The position numbers were made by a program, and so were the translations under genes. From Chromobacterium sphagni (GTDB lineage: Bacteria; Pseudomonadota; Gammaproteobacteria; Burkholderiales; Chromobacteriaceae): 64,000 bases of DNA. The notes below the pieces were generated by a model, which worked only from the letters and a program-made list of their open reading frames with translations, did not search any database and was not told the origin of the DNA. Shown one piece after another: positions 31,053 to 39,618 of the stretch (position 1 is the stretch's first letter; every line of letters begins with the position of its first letter). The stretch lies in contig NZ_MKCT01000001.1 in the NCBI RefSeq assembly GCF_001855555.1, forward strand, positions 1,178,001 through 1,242,000. The letters run 5' to 3'.

Positions 31053-32054
31053 ATGAGCATTCTGAAAGTAACTAACCTCGGGGTTCAGTTCCAGACCAAC
31101 GACGGCGTGGTCAATGCCGTCAACGGCGTGAACTTCGAGCTGAACAAGGGCCAGACCCTGGGCATCGTCGGCGAATCCGGTTCCGGCAAGAGCCAGACCG
31201 TGCTGGCGATGATGGGCCTGTTGGCCAAGAACGGCAAAACCAGCGGCGAAGCGTTGTACCACGGCCAGAACCTGCTGACGATGGGCGCCAAGGATTTGAA
31301 CAAGATCCGCGGCGATCGCATCTCGATGATCTTCCAGGACCCGATGACCTCGCTCAACCCCTACCTGACGGTGGAGCGGCAGATGACCGAGGTGCTGGAG
31401 CTGCACAAGGGCCTGAGCCGGCGCGCCGCCAAGAAGCGCGCGATCGAGCTGCTGGACGCGGTGCGCATTCCGGAAGCCGCGCGCCGGGTGGGAATGTATC
31501 CGCACGAGTTCTCCGGCGGCATGCGCCAGCGGGTGATGATAGCGATGGCGCTGCTGTGCGAGCCGGAACTGCTGATCGCCGACGAGCCCACCACCGCGCT
31601 GGACGTGACGGTGCAGGCGCAGATCCTGACTCTGCTGAAAGACCTGCAGCGCGATTTCGGCACCTCCATCATCATGATCACCCACGATCTTGGCGTGGTG
31701 GCGGGATTGTGCGAGAACGTGCTGGTGATGTACGGCGGCCGGGCGATGGAGTACGGCCAGGCCGACGACATCTTCTACCACCCGAGCCATCCCTACACCA
31801 TAGGCCTGTTGGGCGCGCTGCCGCGGCTGGACCACGATGGTTCGGAGCTGGTCAGCATTCCCGGCAATCCGCCGAATATGGCCAATATGCCCAAGGGCTG
31901 CCCGTTCTCCGAGCGTTGCGTGCACAGCAGCGCGCGCTGCGTGAGCGAACTGCCGCCGCTGGCGGCCAGCAGCCTGAACCCGCAAATCCTGCGGGCCTGT
32001 CACAAGCCGGCGGAAGAGCTGGTCAAAGCCGCCGAGGAGGTGACGCATGTCTGA
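31053..32054 (+). CDS. oppD: Oligopeptide ABC transporter, ATPase (OppD type)
   Basis: Cytoplasmic ATPase that powers import. ATG 31053 (MSILKVTNLGVQF), 6 nt after GAGG, gives 333 residues. Walker A GESGSGKSQT is near residues 35-44, the signature FSGGMRQRVMIAMAL near 151-165 and Walker B LLIADEPTTALD near 171-182. The C-terminal oligopeptide-transporter region has four spaced cysteines (GCPFSERC...ARC...ACH), the pattern that carries an iron-sulfur cluster in some OppD/DppD proteins. It overlaps oppF by 8 nt. Confidence 0.94.
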   Translation: MSILKVTNLGVQFQTNDGVVNAVNGVNFELNKGQTLGIVGESGSGKSQTVLAMMGLLAKNGKTSGEALYHGQNLLTMGAKDLNKIRGDRISMIFQDPMTSLNPYLTVERQMTEVLELHKGLSRRAAKKRAIELLDAVRIPEAARRVGMYPHEFSGGMRQRVMIAMALLCEPELLIADEPTTALDVTVQAQILTLLKDLQRDFGTSIIMITHDLGVVAGLCENVLVMYGGRAMEYGQADDIFYHPSHPYTIGLLGALPRLDHDGSELVSIPGNPPNMANMPKGCPFSERCVHSSARCVSELPPLAASSLNPQILRACHKPAEELVKAAEEVTHV

Positions 32055-33039
32055 AGCAGTCAAACAGCCGATCCTGTCGGTGCGCAACGTCAAGGTGCAT
32101 TTCCAGGTCAAGGGCGGCGACGCCTGGCCGTGGAGCCCCAGAAAGACCCTGAAGGCGGTGGACGGCGTCAGCTTCGACCTCTACGCCGGCGAAACGCTGG
32201 GCGTGGTGGGCGAGTCCGGCTGCGGCAAGTCCACGCTGTCCCGCGCCATCCTGAATCTGATCCCGGCCACCGAGGGCGAGATCGTGTGGATGGGCAAGGA
32301 CCTGCGCCAGGGCAGCGACAAGGACTGGCTGAGCGTCCGCAAGGATATCCAGATGATTTTCCAGGACCCGCTGGCGTCCTTGAACCCGCGCATGACCATC
32401 GCGCAGATCATCGGCGAGCCCTTGCGCGTGCACAAGCCGGAGCTGTCGGCGGACGAGGTGATGAAGCGGGTCAAGGCCATCATGAAGCGGGTGGGCCTGC
32501 GTGAGCAGATGATCAACCGCTATCCGCACGAGTTCTCCGGCGGCCAGTGCCAGCGCATAGGCATCGCCCGCGCGCTGATCCTGGAGCCCAAGCTGATCAT
32601 CTGCGACGAGCCGGTGTCGGCGCTGGACGTTTCCATCCAGGCGCAGATCATCAACCTGTTGAAGGAGCTGCAGCGCGAGATGGGCCTGGCGCTGATCTTC
32701 ATCGCCCACGATCTGGCGGTGGTGAAGCACATCTCCGACCGCATCCTGGTGATGTATCTGGGCCGCGAAATGGAGCTGGCCAAGAAACACGCGCTGTACG
32801 ACGTGCCTTCGCACCCGTATACCCGCGCGCTGCTGTCGGCCATCCCCATTCCCGATCCGCGGCTGGAAAAGAACAAGGTGATCCAGATCCTGCAAGGCGA
32901 TCTGCCCAGCCCGATCAACCCGCCGTCCGGCTGCGTGTTCCGCACCCGCTGCCCGCTGGCGGTGGAGCGCTGCGCGCAGGAAGTGCCCAAGCTGCGCAAG
33001 CTGTCCAGCGATACCCAGTCGTCCTGCCTGCTGGCCTGA
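32047..33039 (+). CDS. oppF: Oligopeptide ABC transporter, ATPase (OppF type)
   Basis: Second ATPase. The 330 residues include Walker A GESGCGKSTLS, signature FSGGQCQRIGIARAL and Walker B LIICDEPVSALDVS, with the C-terminal cysteine cluster (CVFRTRCPLAVERC). GAGGAGGTGACGC is a strong ribosome binding site, located inside oppD. The gene closes the operon and a terminator follows. Confidence 0.94.
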   Translation: MSEAVKQPILSVRNVKVHFQVKGGDAWPWSPRKTLKAVDGVSFDLYAGETLGVVGESGCGKSTLSRAILNLIPATEGEIVWMGKDLRQGSDKDWLSVRKDIQMIFQDPLASLNPRMTIAQIIGEPLRVHKPELSADEVMKRVKAIMKRVGLREQMINRYPHEFSGGQCQRIGIARALILEPKLIICDEPVSALDVSIQAQIINLLKELQREMGLALIFIAHDLAVVKHISDRILVMYLGREMELAKKHALYDVPSHPYTRALLSAIPIPDPRLEKNKVIQILQGDLPSPINPPSGCVFRTRCPLAVERCAQEVPKLRKLSSDTQSSCLLA

Positions 33040-33060
33040 GGCCGGTTCATCCATCAGTCG

Positions 33061-33100
33061 CCGCCGCCCTTCCTCTCGGATCGGCGGCGGTTTCGTTTTC
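33061..33100 (+). terminator. Terminator of the opp operon
   Basis: Stem CCGCCGCC (33061-33068) / GGCGGCGG (33083-33090), 14-nt loop, then TTTCGTTTTC. It starts 22 nt after the oppF stop. Confidence 0.8.
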
Positions 33101-33159
33101 ATGCTTGCGCGCTGGTCCAGCTGGTATGCTTGCAATGTGAATTATCACGGGAGAGGGCG

Positions 33160-33582
33160 ATGGCAAAGGATCTTCCCGTCACGCTGGCCTGCCGTTTCAC
33201 GGCCAGCCAATGGACGGAGCAGTTGCTGCAGCAAACCGACGGCGCCGGAGAGCTCAAGCGCGCCAGCATCGTCAACGCGCTCAGCGGCAACCTGGAGGGC
33301 GAGGGCTGGCTGGAGTACCAGCTGCTGTATCCGCAGGCGGCGGGCGGCGACGTGCCTTTCATCGGCTATGAGCGCGTGGTGGCGCGCTGGGGGGAAAGGC
33401 GGGGCAGCCTGGTGCTCAAGCACGACGGCATATATTCGCCGGAGCATGGTGTCAGCGGAACGCTGACCGTAGTGCCCGGCAGCGGCAGCGGCGACTTCGC
33501 CGGTCTGGCAGGCGACGGCCGCATCGTCGCCAGGGCGGGCGAGCATGGCGGCGAATATCTGCTGACGCTGCGCCCGGCCTGA
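33160..33582 (+). CDS. DUF3224 domain-containing protein
   Basis: A 140-residue cytoplasmic protein with the DUF3224 pattern: a first strand block (KDLPVTLACRFTASQW), GNLEGEGWLEYQLLYP, then FIGYERVVARWGERRGSLVLKHDGIY and the closing LTVVPGSGSGDFAGLAGDGRI. This repeats the family's lipocalin-like beta-barrel organisation; its function is not known. The start at 33160 follows GGGAGAGGGCG. It is a single-gene unit after the opp terminator. Confidence 0.8.
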   Translation: MAKDLPVTLACRFTASQWTEQLLQQTDGAGELKRASIVNALSGNLEGEGWLEYQLLYPQAAGGDVPFIGYERVVARWGERRGSLVLKHDGIYSPEHGVSGTLTVVPGSGSGDFAGLAGDGRIVARAGEHGGEYLLTLRPA

Positions 33583-33821
33583 AGCGCGGCGGACCGTGTT
33601 GGAAATGCGTCATAAATCCCGCCTCCCTGGCGGTTGGGGCTAGCTTTTTGCCTGATTCTTTTGAGTTTTTCACGAGCAATGGTTAGGATCTTGACCTTCT
33701 AGGTAGAAATATTTCAGGCGATGCTGTCACCGGCATCGCTGCTCGCCGCCGCCGCGGCGGGAAGTCAAAGCCAATGCCGCCAGCCGACTGCTGGCGGCTT
33801 GTCGTTTCATCGGAACCAGGA
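33583..33821 (+). other. Intergenic region with hairpin upstream of the ComB-like gene
   Basis: No gene is seen in these 239 nt. A perfect 9-bp stem GCCGCCAGC (33776-33784) / GCTGGCGGC (33790-33798) with loop CGACT, followed by TTGTCGTTTC, sits 24 nt before the next start. It may be a terminator for upstream transcription or an attenuator of the downstream gene. Confidence 0.4.
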
Positions 33822-34550
33822 ATGCACTACGCGCAACAAGAATATTCGGTGCGCCTGCAATGGGGCATGGAGGCCGCGCGGCAGTTAAGCCGGCTGGCGG
33901 AGCATTGCGTAGTTATCGATGTGTTGTCGTTCAGCACCTGCGTCGACATCGCCTGCGGCAGAGGCGCTCAGGTGCTGCCCTACCGCCACCAGGCCGATGG
34001 CGCCCAGGCTTTCGCCGACGAGAGCCGCGCGCTGCTGGCCGGCAAGCGCAGCCATGCCAAGCCGTCCCTGTCGCCGGTTTCGCTGCAGACTCTTGCCGCC
34101 GACAGCCGGCTGGTGTTGCCATCGCTCAACGGCGCGGCGATCAGCCTGGCCAGCGAGGCGGAGCAGACCCTGGCCGGTTGCCTGCGCAATGCCGATGCCG
34201 TGGCCGAATATCTGAATCGGCAGGGCGGTTCGGTGCTGTTGATCGCCGCCGGTGAGCTCGGCCCGGATGGCCGGCTGCGCTTCGCCTACGAGGATTTCCT
34301 CGGCGCCGGCGCCATCATCCGGCAATTGGCCGGCGGCAAGTCGCCCGAAGCGCTGGCGGCGGAGGCCGCCTTCACGCTGGCGCGCCACGATCTGGAGCGC
34401 CAGCTGGCGCAGGGCATGTCCGGTTGCGATTTGAGCCAGCGCGGCTTTGCCGGCGATGTGGAGCTGGCGGCGCAACTGAGCGTCAGCGGCTGCGTGCCGG
34501 TGTTGCGCGACGGCGCGTATCGCGCGCCCAGCCTGGGCGCCGCCGCCTGA
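33822..34550 (+). CDS. 2-phosphosulfolactate phosphatase (ComB) family protein
   Basis: The 242-residue product from ATG 33822 (MHYAQQEYSVRLQWG) carries the ComB-family features: CVVIDVLSFSTCVDIACGRGAQVLPY near residues 30-55, an LVLPSLNGAAIS segment near 106-117 and a central LLIAAGELGPDGRLRFAYEDFLGAGAII near 142-169. In methanogens ComB dephosphorylates phosphosulfolactate in coenzyme M synthesis. No other coenzyme M or sulfonate gene is nearby, so the substrate here is open. AGG precedes the start closely. Confidence 0.8.
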   Translation: MHYAQQEYSVRLQWGMEAARQLSRLAEHCVVIDVLSFSTCVDIACGRGAQVLPYRHQADGAQAFADESRALLAGKRSHAKPSLSPVSLQTLAADSRLVLPSLNGAAISLASEAEQTLAGCLRNADAVAEYLNRQGGSVLLIAAGELGPDGRLRFAYEDFLGAGAIIRQLAGGKSPEALAAEAAFTLARHDLERQLAQGMSGCDLSQRGFAGDVELAAQLSVSGCVPVLRDGAYRAPSLGAAA

Positions 34551-34632
34551 CGCGGATGCCGGCGCGCCGCCGACCGGCTAACATGGCGGGATGGCGCGCG
34601 ACCGCGTTGCCGTTTCCCTGCTGGAGAGTCCC

Positions 34633-34983
34633 ATGCTGCCTGCCAAAATGGTTACCACCACTTTCGATCTGCCCGGCTACCGGGTGACGGCCAATCTGGG
34701 GGTGGTGCGCGGCATCACCGTGCGCTCGCGCTCGATTGTCGGCAATTTCTTTGGCGGCCTGCAGTCGCTGTTCGGCGGCAACATCACCATCTATACCAGC
34801 CTGTGCGAGCAGGCCCGCTCGGAAACCTATGCGCTGATGTGCGAGCACGCGGCGGCGCTGGGCGCCAACGCGGTGATCGGCATGCGCTACGACGCCACCG
34901 ACGTGATGGCGGGCTTGACCGAGGTGCTGTGCTACGGCACCGCGGTGCGGGTGGAGCCGCTGGACGCGGCTCGCCAGCTCTAG
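34633..34983 (+). CDS. UPF0145 / YbjQ-family protein
   Basis: A 116-residue protein of the YbjQ family, predicted to form pentamers of unknown function. Family features are [31 protein letters not shown] (about residues 21-51), the helix [27 protein letters not shown] and the C-terminal YGTAVRV strand. Start ATG 34633 has GGAGAG upstream. Its stop overlaps the stop of the convergent GNAT gene. Confidence 0.85.
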   Translation: MLPAKMVTTTFDLPGYRVTANLGVVRGITVRSRSIVGNFFGGLQSLFGGNITIYTSLCEQARSETYALMCEHAAALGANAVIGMRYDATDVMAGLTEVLCYGTAVRVEPLDAARQL

Positions 34984-35909
34984 CCCGGAGCGGCCGTGGT
35001 CTGCAGTTCCAGTTGGTGCAGCCGCTCGGCCTGGGCGTCGCAAAACCGGATGGCGTCGCCGCGCTGGCCGCGCAGGAACAGCAGCAGCCAGCCGTCGCCG
35101 GCGTCCGGCAGCAGGCCGCCGAAGCCGAAGCCGGCCTGCCGCAGCGCGGGCAGCAGCGCCAGCGCGTCGGCGCTCAGCGCCAGCTTCAGGTAGAGCAGCT
35201 GGCCGGCGGGCAGGGTGGCGATCTCCGCCAGCCGTGCCGCGGTCGGCTGGTGGACCGTGATCTCCAGCCGCTGGCCGTGGCGGGCCAGACTCAAGCCGGG
35301 CAATCTGGCCGACGGAGCGACGGCGGCGCGCTGTCCGAAGGCCTGCTGCAGCGGCCGCAGCCATTCGCGCCATTCGGCGGGCCAGGCCAGGTCAGGCAGG
35401 GGGCGCGGCTGCAGCGGCAGGCAGCCCAGCACGATGCTTTCCGGTTCCGGCTTGCCGAACGGCGAGTCGACGTAGTCCAGCATCAGCGCGCTGGTGTGGA
35501 AGCCCAGCGTTTGCGCCACGTACTGGCTCTGCGGATGCGAGCATACCTGTTTGATGGTCAGCAGCGCGACGCCCTGCACCGCCGCGGCCGCGCGCAGATG
35601 GCGTCCCAGCAGACTGGCCACGCCCTGGCCGCGCGCGTCCGGGTGCACCACGTTCAACGCCAGTTCGGCCTGCCCCGGCCGCGCCGGGTCTTGCCACAGC
35701 GTGGCATGGCCCACCAGCCGGCCATCCAGCAGCGCCACCGCCGAGCGCCATTGCCCGCTGGCGTTGCGTTGCTGGATCTGGCTGGGCAGATAGACGTCGG
35801 GATAGACGTAGTGGTCGCCGTAGACGGCGCGGAACAGCGCGCTGACCGCGGCGGCGTCTTCGGCCTGGTAGTCGCGCGCCCAGGCGGAGGCGGGGTGGCG
35901 GGCGCTCAT
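34980..35909 (-). CDS. GNAT-family N-acyltransferase, last gene of the lux-like operon
   Basis: The first 150 of 309 residues form a GNAT fold: [19 protein letters not shown], then [24 protein letters not shown] (residues about 82-105), whose RGQGVAS loop is the acetyl-CoA pyrophosphate-binding motif A. The second half (about 160-309) is a less conserved beta-rich region that I cannot assign. The start overlaps the stop of the upstream PaaK-like gene (ATGA), which places it firmly in the same operon and suggests that it acylates the pathway's intermediate or product. Confidence 0.8.
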   Translation of the reverse strand: MSARHPASAWARDYQAEDAAAVSALFRAVYGDHYVYPDVYLPSQIQQRNASGQWRSAVALLDGRLVGHATLWQDPARPGQAELALNVVHPDARGQGVASLLGRHLRAAAAVQGVALLTIKQVCSHPQSQYVAQTLGFHTSALMLDYVDSPFGKPEPESIVLGCLPLQPRPLPDLAWPAEWREWLRPLQQAFGQRAAVAPSARLPGLSLARHGQRLEITVHQPTAARLAEIATLPAGQLLYLKLALSADALALLPALRQAGFGFGGLLPDAGDGWLLLFLRGQRGDAIRFCDAQAERLHQLELQTTAAPG

Positions 35910-37168
35910 GGCTGCGCCTCCTCAGGCTGGTAGTCGCGCCGGTCCACCACCCGCATCAGCTTGCCGGAGCGCGGATGGGTATGCATCTGCTCCGGACTGG
36001 TCTGCGATACCTCCAGTTGCAATTGTCCGGCGGCGCACAGCGCCGCGATGGCGTGCTGGGCGGCCAAGACGTCCTGGCGCAGCGCGGCGCAGTCCAGTTG
36101 CCGGCGGCTGGCCAGCAGCAGGCCGAGGCAATCCATGCCTTGCCGCCGTTCGATCACCAGCTGCCAGGCCAATAGCTCGGCGTGTCTTTCCAGCAGCGGC
36201 GCTAGCTGCTGCGGGAACAGCGACAGGGTGCCGACGCGGATGCGGTGGCCGTTGCCGGCGCGGCCCTGCAGCGCGAACTTGCGCCCAGGGCCGGGTGGCT
36301 CGCGCCAGCAGGCCAGGTCGCCGGTGGGGTAGCGGATCACCGGCATTAGCCGGCGCTGCAGATTGGTCAGCACCAGCAAGCCGCTGCGGCCGGTTTCTTC
36401 AATCGTCTCGCCGCTGGCCTCGTCTATGATTTCCACCAGGCTGTCGCCGTCGAACACCCGGTGCTCGCCGTGGCGGCAGCCGGGATCGGCGTAACCTATC
36501 AGGCCGGCGTCGACGCTGGCGCAGCCTACCGAGGCGATGCGCGCCTGCGGGAAAGCCTGCTTCAACAGCGCGATCTGCTCGCCGAACAGGCTCTCGCCAC
36601 CGTAAAGCACGGTGTCCACCTCGTCCAGCGTTGTGTTCTTGCCGGTCAGGTGGTGGGCGAAGCGCAGCAGCTGCGCCGGCACGCCGGCCAGCGCGTTGAT
36701 CCGGTGCTGGGCGATGGCGTCTGCCAGCGCCGCGTCGTCGACATTGCAGGTGAACGGAAACTCCACCACCGGCAGCGGCGCGTGCGACAGCGCGCCGTGG
36801 ATGAACAGCAGGCTGGTGTAGAGGTCGCCGGCGAAGAACAGATTGGCGACGCGGTCGCCGGCCTTCAGCTGGCGGGCGATGCCGCGGCCGAAGGCCTGGA
36901 CGAAGGCCTGCCATTCGGCGCGGCTGAACACCGACAGCTTGCCCTCGCTGGTGGAGCCGCCGGTCTTGAACACGTGGCCGTCCTGCAGCGGCGCGCTCAG
37001 CACCGGCCAGCTGCGCAGTGTTTGCGAGCCGCGCCAGTAGTCGGCAGGGTCCGCCAGCGGCAGGTCGGACAATGTCCAGCCCTGGTCGGGCAGCGAGCGG
37101 TACAGCTCGCGGTAGAACGGCGAATGATGCAGGGCGTGGTCGACTAATTGTTTTAGTTTGGAATTCAT
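35906..37168 (-). CDS. PaaK-like adenylate-forming enzyme
   Basis: The 420-residue protein resembles phenylacetate-CoA ligase (PaaK): N-terminal HHSPFYRELYRSLP, the P-loop-like VFKTGGSTSEGKLSVFSRAEW near residues 65-85, the central TVLYGGESLFGEQ near 187-199, LLVLTNLQRRLMPVIRYPTGDLACW near 266-290 (the RY.TGD motif binding AMP ribose), and a C-terminal domain ending HPRSGKLMRVVDRRDY. Such enzymes activate a carboxylic acid with ATP and usually pass it to CoA. It starts 45 nt downstream of the LuxC fusion and overlaps the GNAT gene. Confidence 0.83.
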   Translation of the reverse strand: MNSKLKQLVDHALHHSPFYRELYRSLPDQGWTLSDLPLADPADYWRGSQTLRSWPVLSAPLQDGHVFKTGGSTSEGKLSVFSRAEWQAFVQAFGRGIARQLKAGDRVANLFFAGDLYTSLLFIHGALSHAPLPVVEFPFTCNVDDAALADAIAQHRINALAGVPAQLLRFAHHLTGKNTTLDEVDTVLYGGESLFGEQIALLKQAFPQARIASVGCASVDAGLIGYADPGCRHGEHRVFDGDSLVEIIDEASGETIEETGRSGLLVLTNLQRRLMPVIRYPTGDLACWREPPGPGRKFALQGRAGNGHRIRVGTLSLFPQQLAPLLERHAELLAWQLVIERRQGMDCLGLLLASRRQLDCAALRQDVLAAQHAIAALCAAGQLQLEVSQTSPEQMHTHPRSGKLMRVVDRRDYQPEEAQP

Positions 37169-37213
37169 GATTGCGGCTTTGGCGCCGGCGCCGCGAGGAC
37201 GCCGGCGCGGGGG

Positions 37214-39616
37214 TTAACGGCGCAGGTCCATCACCAGCGGCGTTTTGCCGCTGTGCGGGTGGCGGCGGAATTCGGCGGCCGGGGTGGCGGTGACTTCCAG
37301 TTGCAGCAGGCCGCCGCCTATCACTTCGTTCAGCATCGGGTCCTGCAGTAATTGGGTGCGGATCCGGTTCGGATCGCCGTCGGCCAACAGATGAATGCGG
37401 TCGCAGCCGCTGTTGGCCTGGTCCACCAGCCACTGCAGCGGCAGGCCTATCTCCTGAGTCAGTTCGCCCGGGTTGACGAAGATGGTCGCCACCCGCAGCA
37501 AGGCGCCGTGGCGGCCGGTGAGCTGAAAGCGCGGCGTGGCCAGGCCGCAGGCGCAGCGGCCGGACAAGCAGCGGCCCAGGTCGCCCAGGTCGTAGCGCGC
37601 CACTTGCTGCGCTTCGCGTTCGCGCGAGGTGAACACCAGGCGGCCGATCTCGCCGGTGGCGGCAGGACGGTCGCTGTCCTGCTCCAGAACTTCCAGCCAT
37701 TGGATATCCGCCAGCAGGTGGAATTCGCTGTCGGCGCCGTGCGGGCAGCCGTGGCCGAGCGGACCGGCGTCCACCGAGCCGTAGATGGCGGAGCGGATCA
37801 GCTCCACGCCGAAGCTGCCGATGTAGGCGCGCTGGCCGTCGCTGATGTGCTCGCCGCCGAAGAACACCTTGCGCACGCCGCCGTAGCGGCGCAGCAGCTT
37901 GTGTTCGCATTCGAATAAGCGGTGCAGGGTGCCGGGCATGCCGACCAGGGTGTTGATCTTTTGTTCGACGATGAAGCGGGCGATTTCGCCGAAGTCGTCG
38001 TCGGACGGGCCGCCCATCGGGTATTGCACCGCGCCCATCTGGTCCAGGATGGTGAAGAAGCTGAGCATGCCGCCGTACAGTTTGCCGCCGTACAGCAGGT
38101 TCATCACCCGGTCTTCGGCCGGGTTGAGGCCGGCGGCGAACAGGCCGTCGGCGGCCGCGCGCATCTGGCGGCGGTAATCGCGGTAGCTGAAGCCGGCCAG
38201 CTTGGGCGCGCCGCTGCTGCCGCCGCTGCGGAAGAACAACTGGGCCTTGTCGTTGGCGCCCTGGCGCTGGAAGTCGGATTTGTCCATCACCGGCAGCGCG
38301 TCGAGGCCGGCCGGGGCCGGCGGCGGGGCGTCCAGCTGGACATGGCAGCCGGCCTGGCCGGCGTCCAGGCTCACCGATACCCGGCGCGACAGCCGTGCCA
38401 GCGCGTAGACGCCGTCGTGCGGTTCGCCGTGGTAGCCGTCGTGCATGCGGCCGGCCGGCGCGATGCGGCTGACGCCGGCCGCCAGCAGCATGCGGCTCAG
38501 CTCAGGCAGCTGCGCCGCCGGGGCGATCAGGCCGCAGCTTTGCAGATGGGTGCGCCAGGGGCGCAAGATGGCCGCCAGTTCGGCGCGCGGAGCCGGCCGC
38601 ATCTGCAGGGTGCGGAACAGCGGCGACGGCGCCAGTTCCCGGCGCGTGTTCCACGCCAGCCGCCAGCCTTCGCCCCGCAGCACTTCGCCGTCCAGCTGGG
38701 CAAAGGTCTGATCCAGCCGCTGGAAGGCCATCTGGCTGCTGATCTCGGCGGCTTCCTGGATGTCCGGCGTCAAGGCCGGCCACAATGGCGCGCGGCGGGC
38801 CAGCGCGGCGGCCATTTGCGCGGCGGCGCGGCGCAGCGTGGCCGGGTCGTCGCTGTCGACCAGCAGGCATTGCGGGCTGGAACAGGCTTGTTGGTCGTGG
38901 CGGCAGATGTCGTCGGCCAGCGCGTCGAGCTGCTGCTCGCCAGCGGCGGGGTCGAGGTAGGAGAAGCTGATGCGGTGGCCCCAGTCTATCCAGCGGCAGC
39001 CGGCCGGCAGCTGCGCGCGAATGGCGGACAGCGCGCCGTCGCCGCCCCAGGCGGACACCGCGTCGGCGTCGGCCAGCAGTCGGCCCAGCTCGCCGCTTGG
39101 CAGCGGCAGCACCGCGATGCGGGCGGCCAGCCGGCCGCTGCGGTCGTGATGCAGGAACTCCGCCAGCAGCCGCGCGCTCAGGCCTTGGTCGCTGGTGCTG
39201 GGCCGCAGCCAGTTGATATTGCCGGCCAGCAAGCTTTCGAGCACCGCCATGAAGGGCAGCAGCGGGGCGTTGGCCGGGGTGATATGCACCACCAGGCCCA
39301 GCGGCTGCCAGGCCTCGAAGCGCGGCTGGCGGTAGTCGTGCCGGCGCAGCGAGAACGGCTGTTCGCCCAGTTCGCGTTCCAGCTTGGTCTCCAACGCCTC
39401 GCGCTGGCAGAAGCCGGCGAGCGCGGCGCGGCCGGCCTCGTCCAGCAGCGGGTGCTGGCTGGCGCTGGACAGCGCGTCGGCGAAGCGCTGCGCGCAGTCC
39501 ACCACCAGGTCAGGCATCGGCGTTTGCGCCAGCGTGGCGGGCAGTTGCCGGCGCAGGTCGGGCAGCAGGACGGCGAGATCAGCGGCGGCGTGCAGGGTGC
39601 CGTGGCTCAGGTACAT
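37214..39616 (-). CDS. Fusion: LuxC-like acyl-CoA reductase + PaaK-like adenylation domain
   Basis: The 800-residue protein begins at ATG 39616, behind AAGGAGTCC, 2 nt after the LuxE-like stop. Residues 1-420 are LuxC-like: LGLVVHITPANAPLLPFMAV near 107-126, the nucleophile Cys245 in HDQQACSSPQC, and VSRIAPAGRMHDGYHGEPHDGVY near 382-404. LuxC reduces an acyl-enzyme to aldehyde with NADPH. Residues about 435-800 are a PaaK-like adenylation domain: FFRSGGSSGAPKLAGFSYRDYR near 461-482, a VFFGGEHISDG block and ARYDLGDLGRC (AMP-binding), ending HPHSGKTPLVMDLRR. The open frame extends further upstream but overlaps the LuxE gene. Normal LuxC is about 480 residues and lacks this fusion. Confidence 0.85.
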   Translation of the reverse strand: MYLSHGTLHAAADLAVLLPDLRRQLPATLAQTPMPDLVVDCAQRFADALSSASQHPLLDEAGRAALAGFCQREALETKLERELGEQPFSLRRHDYRQPRFEAWQPLGLVVHITPANAPLLPFMAVLESLLAGNINWLRPSTSDQGLSARLLAEFLHHDRSGRLAARIAVLPLPSGELGRLLADADAVSAWGGDGALSAIRAQLPAGCRWIDWGHRISFSYLDPAAGEQQLDALADDICRHDQQACSSPQCLLVDSDDPATLRRAAAQMAAALARRAPLWPALTPDIQEAAEISSQMAFQRLDQTFAQLDGEVLRGEGWRLAWNTRRELAPSPLFRTLQMRPAPRAELAAILRPWRTHLQSCGLIAPAAQLPELSRMLLAAGVSRIAPAGRMHDGYHGEPHDGVYALARLSRRVSVSLDAGQAGCHVQLDAPPPAPAGLDALPVMDKSDFQRQGANDKAQLFFRSGGSSGAPKLAGFSYRDYRRQMRAAADGLFAAGLNPAEDRVMNLLYGGKLYGGMLSFFTILDQMGAVQYPMGGPSDDDFGEIARFIVEQKINTLVGMPGTLHRLFECEHKLLRRYGGVRKVFFGGEHISDGQRAYIGSFGVELIRSAIYGSVDAGPLGHGCPHGADSEFHLLADIQWLEVLEQDSDRPAATGEIGRLVFTSREREAQQVARYDLGDLGRCLSGRCACGLATPRFQLTGRHGALLRVATIFVNPGELTQEIGLPLQWLVDQANSGCDRIHLLADGDPNRIRTQLLQDPMLNEVIGGGLLQLEVTATPAAEFRRHPHSGKTPLVMDLRR

Positions 39617-39618
39617 GT

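Noticed and set aside
33691-33719. Promoter starting with TTGACC upstream of the ComB-like gene
   Set aside because: No acceptable -10 lies 15-19 nt downstream of it.
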